A DNA stretch of 64,000 nucleotides from Romeriopsis navalis LEGE 11480 (GCF_015207035.1 NZ_JADEXQ010000009.1:1-64000); one strand, 5' to 3'; positions 17,151-25,348 are shown, numbered from the stretch's first letter. Notes: generated from the letters alone by a model not told the origin. A program made the numbers and translations.

Positions 17151-17275
17151 GGGGTTTGTGATGGATAAGGAAAACGATTCAAGCTCGATCAGGCGTCGAT
17201 CACTACCGCACCGTTTGAAGATTACTCTTTCACCGAAGTAGCGCTAAAACATCGAGCAAGATTAACTATAAAGAA

Positions 17276-17290
17276 TAAGAATCATTCTCA
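17276..17290. promoter_or_regulatory. Zur box upstream of folE-cobW
   Basis: TAAGAATCATTCTCA is a 7-1-7 palindrome-like match to the Zur consensus TGATAATnATTATCA, weaker than the four others in the island. It lies about 125 bp upstream of the folE ATG. Fur recognises a similar sequence, so regulator identity is inferred from the gene content. Confidence 0.6.
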
Positions 17291-17397
17291 TTCTCAATTA
17301 GCGTAACATAGTTTTGCCTGGTCCGACTGCAAGGTGAAATTGCCCAAATTCAAGTGTTTGTCACACCCTGTTTGAAATATTCAGTTAATTACAAGTG

Positions 17398-18123
17398 TTA
17401 TCGCCCAAAGCCCTTGGGGCTTGTCTGGCAGGCGACTTGCTGAAACTGAATCTGTCCTGATTCTGGATAAAACAGCGTATAGGTTGCCTGTTCACCACCG
17501 CCGACATTGCCAACACCGACTATATGTTTAGTCGGCAGTTCACGGGATTGATTAGTGGCAGGCTGATCAAGCGTTTGCACCGTTGACTGGATTTGTCCCA
17601 TGGCAATCTCATAATCGAAGGTGAGTCCCGATCGACCACAAAATAGATAATTTGCTTCCATCCGCTGCAGTCGATCGACCAGCGTGACCACGGGAGTATC
17701 GGGTGTGAGCACATCATCGACCCCCAAACTACTGCCGTGGGCCAGTAAGCAATCCAGCTCAAAAATGCCAAATTCCCATGATTGGATTTGACGGACTAAT
17801 TCCCGTGGAACGGCATCCCAAAGGGTTTTAGTCATAGCTGCACCGTATTGTTCAATCAGCGCCGTCGGCTCCCCGGTACGACCTAAACCGTGCAAAATCA
17901 ACAGTTGCTCTTCCCACCAGCCTTGGCATACGGCGACCCGAGGTTCTCCCGGTCGACGTTGGTATAATCGCTTGATGAGTGCGGCATTATCGCCTTGCGG
18001 CCCAATCACATCACCCAGAATAAACATTTCATCGATCGCCAAGCGTGATTGCCGCACATCCGCTAAAACTGCCTCATAGGCTCGTAAATTTCCAACGATG
18101 CCTGATAATATTGCCCAAGCCAT
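17398..18123 (-). CDS. Degenerate metallophosphoesterase-fold protein (pseudoenzyme)
   Basis: The 241-aa protein aligns with calcineurin-like phosphoesterases of the DUF-type Metallophos_2 group. However, motif I is SGIVGN (residues 7-12) instead of SDIHGN, motif III is GWWEE instead of GNHDE, and the GHTH motif is replaced by GRSG. Only GD (residues 37-38) and HGS survive. It therefore lacks most metal ligands and is unlikely to be a phosphatase. It is last in the leftward znuA operon, 41 bp after the paralogue at 18165-19001. Role unknown; a regulatory or partner subunit is one possibility. Confidence 0.75.
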   Translation of the reverse strand: MAWAILSGIVGNLRAYEAVLADVRQSRLAIDEMFILGDVIGPQGDNAALIKRLYQRRPGEPRVAVCQGWWEEQLLILHGLGRTGEPTALIEQYGAAMTKTLWDAVPRELVRQIQSWEFGIFELDCLLAHGSSLGVDDVLTPDTPVVTLVDRLQRMEANYLFCGRSGLTFDYEIAMGQIQSTVQTLDQPATNQSRELPTKHIVGVGNVGGGEQATYTLFYPESGQIQFQQVACQTSPKGFGR

Positions 18124-18164
18124 ATCGTACTCCCAGCGCTAATCAATCCTCTTGTTTGCCAATC

Positions 18165-19001
18165 CTAGCGTTCGCAAATATGGCTGGGATCGTCCGCTCG
18201 TTCCGCATATTCCCAGCCGCGGGCTAAACGCCATGCAAAGATTTCGGGCAAACCTTTTTCGATAATTGCTGCACAAGTCTTTTGGTAATCGTACTCAACT
18301 TCTCGCAGCGTTACGTTCTGCGTTTCTGTTTCATAAATTACATAGGTCGCATTGGGGCGTCCATGCCGAGGCTCACCGACTGACCCGGCGTTGACGATCT
18401 TTTTCAATGATGTTGTAAATTCTTGCGTTATGGTTTTCTGTTTTGCTTTCTGATTCGATTTAACGGTGACAGAGTTGACTTTGACCGTAAATTGGCCTTG
18501 ATCGAACTGGCGCACATAGGGAATGTGGGTATGGCCGCAAAACAGGACATCTGCCTCGGTTGCCATCACCCGCTCCATTGCCGCAAATGCATCCATTTCG
18601 GGCATGAGATACTCATGCTGATTGTGCGGACTGCCATGCACGAAACAGAGATTATCGTGGCGCAGTGTCAGGGGTAGTTGGGCGAGGAATTCCCGGTTCT
18701 CGGGATGCAGGGCTTGATCAGTCCAGACATGGGCTGCTTTGCCCCGTCGTTCGGCGATTAATGATGGATAGCTGCATTCACAGGCATTTAGCCCATCGAC
18801 AATATCTTCATCCCAGCACCCCTGCACCGTCGGAATATCCAGCGATCGAATCATTTCGACGACGGCATTGGGATGGGGACCGTAGCCCACCAAGTCACCG
18901 AGGCAAAAGATTTGTTCAACCTGCTGGGCATCAATATCACATAACACTTCATTCAAGGCTTCATAGTTACCATGAATGCAGGACATAACAGCAATTTTCA
19001 T
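18165..19001 (-). CDS. Metallophosphoesterase family protein with Cys-substituted metal site
   Basis: The 278-aa protein keeps the fold and several motifs: GDLVGYGP (D36), VHGSP and CGHTHIP. The first metal ligand Asp of SDIHGN is Cys (SCIHGN, C8), and Asn-His of GNHDE are Cys-Trp (GCWDE, C62, W63). H10, D36 and the later histidines remain. Two acquired cysteines at ligand positions suggest a site tuned to zinc or to sensing rather than standard Mn/Fe hydrolysis; this is inference. It lies between the CobW-like gene (17-bp gap) and its degenerate paralogue in the Zur-controlled znuA operon. Confidence 0.8.
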   Translation of the reverse strand: MKIAVMSCIHGNYEALNEVLCDIDAQQVEQIFCLGDLVGYGPHPNAVVEMIRSLDIPTVQGCWDEDIVDGLNACECSYPSLIAERRGKAAHVWTDQALHPENREFLAQLPLTLRHDNLCFVHGSPHNQHEYLMPEMDAFAAMERVMATEADVLFCGHTHIPYVRQFDQGQFTVKVNSVTVKSNQKAKQKTITQEFTTSLKKIVNAGSVGEPRHGRPNATYVIYETETQNVTLREVEYDYQKTCAAIIEKGLPEIFAWRLARGWEYAERADDPSHICER

Positions 19002-19018
19002 TTAATGCTCTCCGGGAG

Positions 19019-19786
19019 TTAACTTACAGATGGGGATTGCAGCATTGATTGAATTTGGGATTGGTAATATTCAATTAAGCGATCGTCTAAACTGGCATCT
19101 TTGAGGCTTTGTTGTAGGGTGCGATGATTCACCTCGCCGATAATGGATAAGCCACTAAAGCGTTGGGGACGGCCTTGGAGATTACGGGTAATTTCTAGTT
19201 CTTCATAATCCGTTTGGACAGAGCCTGCAACGTAGTCGAAGTAAAGTGGATAGCCTTCGATCGTTTCTAATAATGCCTTCGCCCGCTGGACTTCGCCGTA
19301 GGCCCCTTGGGTGATCTCGGTCCAGAGCATGGCTAAACTCGGCGGATCGAGGATTTCCCCAGTTAAGTCGATGGACTGCGACGGTGATGTGCTGCTGCTG
19401 CCGTGGCCACCAGCGATCGTCCGACTGGCCCAGCCCACATCCACGGCCAAGTTCGAGGCTTGAATCCATAGGTACTCGGCTGGCGTGGCGGTAAGTTCTG
19501 GTAGGGTTGCACGATCGATATCACTCGGGAGTTCAATCAATAGATGCTGCACTTGTTCAGCCAGTTTCGCTAACTCCCCATGGCTGGGTGCAGCGCGTAA
19601 AATCCTGAGCCCAGGGCAAACATAGCTTAAGTAGGTTGCGTCGATCGTGGAGGGTTCGATTGACTGTGCATCAGCGGCATAATGCCAGTAGGCACAGGGT
19701 ACGGCTAGCGAATCGATGTGATCGCGTATCCAAGTCGTTTTACCGGCTCCAGTCGCACCCGCGACCCAGGTAATTTGTAATGACAT
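19019..19786 (-). CDS. Divergent CobW/G3E-like P-loop protein lacking the CxCC motif
   Basis: The 255-aa protein begins with Walker A GATGAGKTTWIRDH. Its last 90 residues resemble a CobW C-terminal domain (GEVQRAKALLETIEGYPLYFD, then RFSGLSIIGEVNHRTLQQSL). The GCICC metal motif and the NKxD guanine motif are absent, and the LLIELPS segment only loosely recalls the VETTG switch. It is 13 bp after znuA and 17 bp before the phosphoesterase gene, so co-transcribed. I read it as a degenerate member of the COG0523/G3E class whose nucleotide and metal specificity have changed. Family assignment is moderate. Confidence 0.65.
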   Translation of the reverse strand: MSLQITWVAGATGAGKTTWIRDHIDSLAVPCAYWHYAADAQSIEPSTIDATYLSYVCPGLRILRAAPSHGELAKLAEQVQHLLIELPSDIDRATLPELTATPAEYLWIQASNLAVDVGWASRTIAGGHGSSSTSPSQSIDLTGEILDPPSLAMLWTEITQGAYGEVQRAKALLETIEGYPLYFDYVAGSVQTDYEELEITRNLQGRPQRFSGLSIIGEVNHRTLQQSLKDASLDDRLIEYYQSQIQSMLQSPSVS

Positions 19787-19799
19787 AGGACGACTAAAA

Positions 19800-20858
19800 T
19801 TATGGTACAGGTGGCGGCGAGGGCTGACCGCCTAAGCCTTCGACAATTGCCTTCGTATTGGCGACTAACATCTTTTCATAGGTTTCAGCACCCGACCCGG
19901 CGTCGCCCAAACCATCACTAAATAATTGTTTCTCCGACACTTTAACTTGAGCGTCCTGAGCCAGTGCTTGCATCATTGCCAGATTCGCAGTGCTCTCGGT
20001 AAAGACCGTCGGTACTTGACTGGCTTTGACATCGTCAACTAATTCCTTGATGCGCGTGGGTGTGGCTTTGACATCGGTACTAATGCCTTGCAGTGCACCT
20101 TCGATCGGAATACCATAGGCCGCGCCATAATAGGCCAGCGCTTCATGGGTTGTGACTAGCTTGCGTTGCTTGGCCGGAATTGTGGCAATTGCCGTTTTAA
20201 TCCAAGTATCGATTGCCGTCAGTCGATCGATGATTTGTTGTGCATTTTTGGCATACACCGCTTTATTTTCTGGCGATGCCTGGGTGAGTTGCTGTTGGAT
20301 GACCTTGACCATCGCAATGCCATGCTGGGCATTATGCCAAACGTGGGGATCGGCTTCTGCTGATGCGGCGTTGGCTGACTTTTTCGCTTTGTCGTGGTCA
20401 TGATCATGGTCGTGACCTTCTTCTTTCGCATGATCATGGTCATGTCCGCCTTGAAGTGGCTGCGCGACTGCTTGCTCATGCACCGCAATTTTTTGCACTG
20501 ACTCGGGGGCTGACGCAATCAGCTTAATAATCCCTGGTTCGAATCCATAACCACCGTAGAGGACGAGTTTAGCGGTATCAATGGCTTTACGATCGTCTGG
20601 CGTGACTTGGTAAACATGGGGATCGACTCCGGCTTCGATTAAACAATTGATCTGAGCCGTTGACTGAGCAATCCGCTCCGCCAAGTCACAGAGGACGCTG
20701 TAGGTCGCAACCACCTGCGTTTGTGCTGCAGTATTCGATTTTTCAGCGGTGCGATTATCTGTAGAGCTAGTTGGGGACGAGCTACATCCAGCGAAGCCAC
20801 CACCCACAACTGTCAGAATTGTGGCCAAGAAAAATAGTCGAGAGAAGAGAGAACGCAT
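19800..20858 (-). CDS. znuA: Zinc ABC transporter substrate-binding lipoprotein ZnuA
   Basis: ATG 20858 gives 352 aa. The N-terminus has a lipoprotein signal ending GGFAGC. The mature ZnuA fold shows VVATYSVLCDLAERI, AGVDPHVYQVTPDDRKAI, a His/Asp-rich loop (GGHDHDHAKEEGHDHDHDHDK), DPHVWHN, TTHEALAYYGAAYG and FTESTANLAM, matching metal-ligand and structural motifs of cluster A-I binding proteins. It captures zinc in the periplasm for ZnuBC, which are not in this window. A near-perfect Zur box is 57 bp upstream. It heads a four-gene leftward operon with a CobW-like protein and two phosphoesterase-fold proteins. Confidence 0.93.
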   Translation of the reverse strand: MRSLFSRLFFLATILTVVGGGFAGCSSSPTSSTDNRTAEKSNTAAQTQVVATYSVLCDLAERIAQSTAQINCLIEAGVDPHVYQVTPDDRKAIDTAKLVLYGGYGFEPGIIKLIASAPESVQKIAVHEQAVAQPLQGGHDHDHAKEEGHDHDHDHDKAKKSANAASAEADPHVWHNAQHGIAMVKVIQQQLTQASPENKAVYAKNAQQIIDRLTAIDTWIKTAIATIPAKQRKLVTTHEALAYYGAAYGIPIEGALQGISTDVKATPTRIKELVDDVKASQVPTVFTESTANLAMMQALAQDAQVKVSEKQLFSDGLGDAGSGAETYEKMLVANTKAIVEGLGGQPSPPPVP

Positions 20859-20914
20859 TGCAGGCGGCACTTACATCTTAGAGAGGTTTTTAAGGATCTC
20901 ACACTAACATAAAA

Positions 20915-20929
20915 TGATAATCGTTATCA
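20915..20929. promoter_or_regulatory. Zur box upstream of the znuA operon
   Basis: TGATAATCGTTATCA, a 7-1-7 palindrome with A/T flanks extending the symmetry (AAAA...TTTT). It lies 57 bp before the znuA ATG and about 165 bp before the rightward smtA ATG, so it could influence both. Confidence 0.85.
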
Positions 20930-21094
20930 TTTTGGGATTCTAAAATCTTCTGGAAGATAATTGTGTCTGGAATCACTTGATAGATCTGTGTAACGAACAA
21001 TCGCAAAGCGTTAAGACTATTCAGTGGCAACGCTTGGGCTGTCGTGCTGATGCTAGATTGAGGTGGTATATAACCCAATAGGAGGGTGTTTCTG

Positions 21095-21259
21095 ATGACA
21101 ACCATCACCCAAATGAAATGTGCCTGTCCTGACTGCCTATGTATTGTCAATCTCAACGATGCCGTTATGAAGGAGCAGAAACCCTATTGCAGCCAGGCCT
21201 GTGCCAATGGCCATACAGATGGCGGCAACTGTGCCCAAAGTAGCTGCGGGTGCCACTAG
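21095..21259 (+). CDS. smtA: SmtA-type bacterial metallothionein
   Basis: ATG 21095 follows AGGAGGG (21080-21086, 8-nt spacing) and encodes 54 aa. Cysteines are at 9, 11, 14, 16, 32, 36, 46, 51 and 53, with His40 and His54. Segments KCACPDCLC, YCSQACANGH and SCGCH match the Synechococcus SmtA pattern, a cluster of nine cysteines with histidines that holds up to four zinc ions. It buffers cytoplasmic zinc or cadmium. No smtB repressor gene is adjacent, unlike the classical smt locus. It is divergent from the znuA operon across a Zur box, so its control is open. Confidence 0.93.
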   Translation: MTTITQMKCACPDCLCIVNLNDAVMKEQKPYCSQACANGHTDGGNCAQSSCGCH

Positions 21260-21407
21260 CGATTAGTGATTCAGTTTTAGTCATCGGGTTTTGCTCGAAT
21301 TGCCTAGCACCCGGTCATTGCGATAATTTTGGCAACCATGATAAGTGGCTGGCTGTCAATGCAATATCGGATCTCATTCAGCTAGCTTTCTGAATACCGG
21401 CGATGAG

Positions 21408-21437
21408 TGCCAGTCCTTGAAGCATTGAGGGCTGGCA
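21408..21437 (+). terminator. Hairpin downstream of smtA
   Basis: TGCCAGTCCT pairs with AGGGCTGGCA around a 10-nt loop, about 150 bp after the smtA stop. Only a short T-containing tail follows, so terminator strength is uncertain. Confidence 0.4.
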
Positions 21438-21517
21438 TCTTGCTTGAGAGACAAACTCATTTGGATTATCTGTGTCATTGATTAATTGATTTGTATTTAG
21501 TTGCGCCTGTCTTTCAA

Positions 21518-21844
21518 CTATTCTGGAAATAGAAAGTCAGCAGTATCGCCGTCTAAGGGCAAATGATTGCGATAGTATCGCTCTAATTCGGTGGCGGCGA
21601 TCGGGTTTTCGCTAGGATTCTCAAAAAAGGCCTTCACCCGCAAATAACACCGTAGGCCCTCTGCGCCTGCATCCTCCTTAGTTGCCGCTTGAAAGTCCTC
21701 GGGAAATGTTTCACTGACACGCAGCCAGGCCTTCTGCAAAATCTTAGCGATCGCTTCATTGGGGGCTTGGTCCATCAATGTTTCTAAGCCTTCTAAGATA
21801 TTGATGGTGTCCAGAATTTTGGCGTTTATGTCGGAATTTGCCAT
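21518..21844 (-). CDS. Hypothetical protein
   Basis: From ATG 21844 the product is 108 aa, acidic and largely helical, with no motif I recognise. It has no signal peptide or membrane segment. It follows the His-rich cobW gene on the same strand with a gap of 125 bp and lies within the zinc island. A role in zinc physiology is only suggested by position. Confidence 0.55.
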   Translation of the reverse strand: MANSDINAKILDTINILEGLETLMDQAPNEAIAKILQKAWLRVSETFPEDFQAATKEDAGAEGLRCYLRVKAFFENPSENPIAATELERYYRNHLPLDGDTADFLFPE

Positions 21845-21969
21845 AGCTGATCGTGGGTTTATCAATTTTTAGTTTACCTAACTCCGTTAGAGGCTGTTTG
21901 ATGATGACTGTCACTAGCCTCATTGTTCTTCGACTGAAATGCGGTTCATCCGATATGGCGCAGCGCCTG

Positions 21970-23142
21970 CTAATGGCTATAGCTGAAATGAGTTGATGTC
22001 GGATGCGGCGACTTTGCATGACAATTAGCGAGCTGATGGCGAATTATCGTAGGCTCAAGATTCCGTCCAATCACAACAACTTGATTTTTGCGTTGTGCCG
22101 TTGGCCATTGGTCCGTATCTAGCTGATACCGCTTGCCCGTCAACTGGAAAATGTGACGTGATGGAATATCCTCGAACCAAAGAATGCCTTTTGCGCGAAA
22201 TACATCGACGGATAGCGCTTCTAGAAATTTCTGAAATGCGACGATCGAAAACGGCTGATCACTTTCGTAGGCAATCGAGATAAAGCCGTCTTGAGTTAGA
22301 TGATCAGAATGATGGTGGTGATGTTCGTGGTCATGAGGATGATCATGGTCATGATGGTGGGCATGACTGTGATCGGCACTGTGGTCATGCGAATCGTGCC
22401 CATGGGTATGATCAGAATGGTGGTGGCGATGGTTATCGGAATCAGTCGCCGATCGTTCAATCTCTTCCTGAATCAACCCCGCATAGGCGTCAGTATCGGC
22501 ACCACCCACATCCAGTAAAGCCGATAGGGGTACGCGGCCATGCTGTGACTGCAAGATTCTCGCGCCAGCTTTAATTTCATGAATAGTTACTTCTACTTCA
22601 GAGACCTTAGCCGCATCTACTAAGTCCGTTTTATTCAACAAAATAATATCGCCATAGGTAATCTGATTAAATGCAGCCTCGCTCTGAAAGTGTTCTGGCG
22701 TAAAAGTTTCCGCATCGACTAAAGTGATCACGGAATCTAAGCGGGTGAAATCCCGCAAATCAGTCCCGACGAACGTCAACATAATTGGCAGCGGATCGGC
22801 AATGCCCGTGGTCTCAATTACCAGATAATCAATTTGTTCTTCCCGTGCCATGACGTCATATACCGCATCGACCAAACTGTCATTGATCGTGCAACAAATG
22901 CAGCCATTGCTTAGCTGCACCATATCTTCGTCAATCGATACCAAAAGCTGGCTATCAATATCAATATCGCCAAACTCATTGACCAAAACCGCCACTTTCA
23001 AATTCTGGCGGTTACTGAGAATATGATTCAGCAGAGTGGTCTTACCACTACCCAGAAACCCTGTGATAATCGTGACCGGCATACCGCGCTTCGGCAACTG
23101 GAGGGTTGTCTGCTCCTGATGTTCAGCCGATAAATTGACCAT
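21970..23142 (-). CDS. COG0523 GTPase with His-rich metal-binding insert
   Basis: The 390-aa protein shows Walker A GFLGSGKTTLLN, GCICC, VIETTGIADPLP, NKTD and a CobW C-terminal domain (FSIVAFQKFLE, FRAKGILWFED). A long His/Asp-rich segment (about residues 240-285) is typical of zinc-storing or zinc-handling G3E GTPases such as YeiR/ZNG1 types. A perfect-type Zur box lies upstream, shared with the divergent zur gene. Its likely job is GTP-driven zinc delivery during deficiency. It is paralogous to the protein at 15491-16453, which lacks the His-rich loop. Confidence 0.93.
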   Translation of the reverse strand: MVNLSAEHQEQTTLQLPKRGMPVTIITGFLGSGKTTLLNHILSNRQNLKVAVLVNEFGDIDIDSQLLVSIDEDMVQLSNGCICCTINDSLVDAVYDVMAREEQIDYLVIETTGIADPLPIMLTFVGTDLRDFTRLDSVITLVDAETFTPEHFQSEAAFNQITYGDIILLNKTDLVDAAKVSEVEVTIHEIKAGARILQSQHGRVPLSALLDVGGADTDAYAGLIQEEIERSATDSDNHRHHHSDHTHGHDSHDHSADHSHAHHHDHDHPHDHEHHHHHSDHLTQDGFISIAYESDQPFSIVAFQKFLEALSVDVFRAKGILWFEDIPSRHIFQLTGKRYQLDTDQWPTAQRKNQVVVIGRNLEPTIIRHQLANCHAKSPHPTSTHFSYSH

Positions 23143-23225
23143 GTTTTTCTCCGCGAATAGTGAAGTGAGGATGCGTTCGAAGCCAGGCTAATTGTGGTGA
23201 TATGACCGCAGCAGATACAGTATAA

Positions 23226-23240
23226 TGATAATCATTATCG
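23226..23240. promoter_or_regulatory. Zur box between cobW and zur
   Basis: TGATAATCATTATCG matches the Zur consensus at 14 of 15 positions. It is 83 bp upstream of the leftward cobW and 87 bp upstream of the rightward zur gene, implying control of both and autoregulation of zur. Confidence 0.85.
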
Positions 23241-23327
23241 CAAATCTCACAATAGCATCCCCAGTCAAATAACATCCCCAGTCAATGGCAGCTTTTTCAA
23301 TTCAACAACTGCAAAATAATCTGATCG

Positions 23328-23732
23328 ATGAAACATACCTTAACTGACCCGCCGAAACTAACCCGGGCACAGCAGGCGGTTCTGGATTTATTGCGCGATG
23401 TGTCCCAGGCCATTGCCGCACAAGATTTGTTCATGATGTTGCGACAAACACGTTCAATTGGCTTGGCGACGGTTTACCGATCGTTAGAAACTTTAAAGAC
23501 GCGGGGTTTAGTCAAATGCGTTACTGGACAACCGGGTGAGGCGCTGTACAGTTTAGTCGGACAAGACGTGCACCACCTCAAATGCCTATCCTGTGATCAA
23601 TCAGTGCAATTGGAAAATTGTCCATTGTCCGGAGTGACACAAGAACTTCAGACGACTCAGCAATTCAAAATTTACTATCACACACTCGACTTTTTCGGTG
23701 TTTGTCCTGATTGTCAGCGTTCACAACAGTAG
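23328..23732 (+). CDS. zur: Fur-family regulator, zinc uptake repressor Zur
   Basis: The 134-aa protein has the Fur winged helix (LTRAQQAVLDLLRDV, SIGLATVYRSLETLKTRGLV) and a metal-binding dimerisation half with HHLKCLSCDQ and FFGVCPDCQ. These two CxxC pairs are the structural zinc site of the family. Its neighbours (ZnuA, COG0523, metallothionein) and five surrounding palindromes identify it as Zur (FurB) rather than Fur or PerR. It represses zinc-uptake genes when zinc is sufficient, and likely represses itself through the box at 23226. Confidence 0.92.
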   Translation: MKHTLTDPPKLTRAQQAVLDLLRDVSQAIAAQDLFMMLRQTRSIGLATVYRSLETLKTRGLVKCVTGQPGEALYSLVGQDVHHLKCLSCDQSVQLENCPLSGVTQELQTTQQFKIYYHTLDFFGVCPDCQRSQQ

Positions 23733-23874
23733 GTTTCTGATGCCGCTGACATGGAGGTTGTACGACTAATCGATCGATAAATTTAAAGTGGAATAAAAAA
23801 TAAATCTGTAGTACTTTGCCACCCACTTTCTATAAGATCAATGCTGAACGACTCCAATTACAGGATGCATTGCT

Positions 23875-24276
23875 ATGGATTGTCAAACTGCGCGACAAGT
23901 ATATTTAACGGACACACATGTCAAAAATATTCGATCGCGATTTCCTAATGCGTTTGCTTTTCTAGCCCAGCAAGCTCAAGCGTTTCTTGATCGACAACCC
24001 GATCGGTTTGACCAAGCGGTGAAACAGATTGTGGGAGAAACTCGCTTTCCCTATCGCGTGGTACATCAAGATGAAAAAACTCAGCTTTCCCAGGATATTT
24101 CGGAATTGCTGGGTGATATTACTTCTCGACTGCTAGTAGAGCGGCATTTTTCCGAAAAACTTGGCCACACCATTTTCTTTAGTACTGTTTGCTGTGATGG
24201 GCATATCACGACCGATCGGGCTTTGACTTTAGAAGAAGTTTTACCGATTCAGTGTGCGGCGGTGACTTTACAGTAA
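23875..24276 (+). CDS. Hypothetical protein in the zinc island
   Basis: The 133-aa protein is soluble, with a helical N-terminal half and an FFSTVCCDGHIT segment toward the C-terminus (Cys-Cys and His). I do not recognise the family. An AGGA lies about 10 nt upstream of the ATG. It follows zur on the same strand after 142 bp and precedes a convergent TonB-like gene. Confidence 0.6.
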   Translation: MDCQTARQVYLTDTHVKNIRSRFPNAFAFLAQQAQAFLDRQPDRFDQAVKQIVGETRFPYRVVHQDEKTQLSQDISELLGDITSRLLVERHFSEKLGHTIFFSTVCCDGHITTDRALTLEEVLPIQCAAVTLQ

Positions 24277-24336
24277 CAATCCGTCGCTGCTATTGAGCCT
24301 GCCCCCAGCCCACAATTTTGCAAATTTTAGTCAGCG

Positions 24337-25245
24337 CTAATTTTTAACTGGAGTTATGGGGGCAACCACAAAGGGCGGGGGCTGCGTCCAAATCACAAGC
24401 AACGTGCCGCTACCCGGGTTGAGCGGCATGATTTGTAAATAACGCTGAAATGCTTGGCGTTGCATCTGCCAAACTTCCCCCGCCGTCGATGGGGCATCAC
24501 TGGTCAAAGTGAGTTGGTCGATCGTAAATTGCAGTGCTTTGAGCTTGGCTTGCATCTGTTCATCGCGCACCTGTGCCATAGTTTTGTTAGAAAACAGCTG
24601 ATAGGATGTGATTCCTGGCTTTGGCTGCGCCTGAGATCCAAGCAATAAATCGGGCTGAGTTTCCTGCCCAAAAAACTCCAGAATGTCAGCCAGAGAAGAT
24701 GTGCCAAATCCTTCGCCAACTTTAAAGGAATCAACCACCGTTTGGAAGGACTGCTCAATCGCCGCTGGACTTGGTGCGGCTTTGGTCGGGGTTGGTGTCG
24801 GAGTGGGCATCGGGCTGGGCGTGGGAATCGCCGTAGGCGTGGGGATCGCGATGGGAGAAGGATTGGTGACTGGACCGGGAGAAGGACTGGGGGATCGCGT
24901 TATGCGAGGCTTAACCGTCGGGGACACGATGGGACGGGGCAGCGGCGATCGCTGAGGCTGAGCCACTTGCAGCGGCGATCGGCCGCGACGGAGTTGCCGC
25001 GGTGGGCCACTTCGCTGTGGCGGTTTTCGCGGAATCGGCACTCGTTGGCGCGGTGGGGACGGTAACGGTGTGAGTGGCGCAATTGTGGGCTTCGGTGGGA
25101 GTTGAATAACAGACACACTTGCAACAGCTGGGGGTGGCAATTGGCGCTGCTTTTTCCAGGAAACTGGCAACCATAGCAGTGCACTATGTATCAATACCGA
25201 TAGCAGAATTGCGACATACCCGCGCTGCATCTCCTTTTCAAGCAT
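24337..25245 (-). CDS. TonB-like protein with proline-rich periplasmic spacer
   Basis: The 302-aa protein has one N-terminal membrane helix (about residues 8-28). A very Pro/Arg/Ser-rich spacer follows (about 35-165), including PTPTA and PTPTPT repeats, then a folded C-terminal domain of about 130 residues. The topology is that of TonB, but I cannot see a standard TonB C-terminal motif, so the energy-transducing role is uncertain. Its start faces znuA2 across a strong Zur box, so it is likely zinc-regulated. It may couple the inner membrane to an outer-membrane zinc receptor elsewhere, or span the periplasm for the porin at 26540. Confidence 0.65.
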   Translation of the reverse strand: MLEKEMQRGYVAILLSVLIHSALLWLPVSWKKQRQLPPPAVASVSVIQLPPKPTIAPLTPLPSPPRQRVPIPRKPPQRSGPPRQLRRGRSPLQVAQPQRSPLPRPIVSPTVKPRITRSPSPSPGPVTNPSPIAIPTPTAIPTPSPMPTPTPTPTKAAPSPAAIEQSFQTVVDSFKVGEGFGTSSLADILEFFGQETQPDLLLGSQAQPKPGITSYQLFSNKTMAQVRDEQMQAKLKALQFTIDQLTLTSDAPSTAGEVWQMQRQAFQRYLQIMPLNPGSGTLLVIWTQPPPFVVAPITPVKN

Positions 25246-25333
25246 CAGCTTTCAATCTTCCGCATAGCAAACACAAAATTGCCTGAAATTTAATTGACAA
25301 CGACATTTTGTTTAAACTATCATCTAGCGATAA

Positions 25334-25348
25334 TGATAACGATTATCA
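25334..25348. promoter_or_regulatory. Zur box between the TonB-like gene and znuA2
   Basis: TGATAACGATTATCA, a 7-1-7 palindrome placed midway between the leftward start at 25245 and the rightward start at 25423. It probably controls both genes. Confidence 0.85.

Noticed and set aside
22300-22518. Met/Val-rich plus-strand frame in the zinc island
   Set aside because: It is the antisense of the His-rich insert of the cobW gene at 21970-23142; no ribosome site.
24683-25184. Overlapping frames in the Pro-rich part of the TonB-like gene
   Set aside because: Low-complexity antisense and alternative-frame shadows of the Pro codons.
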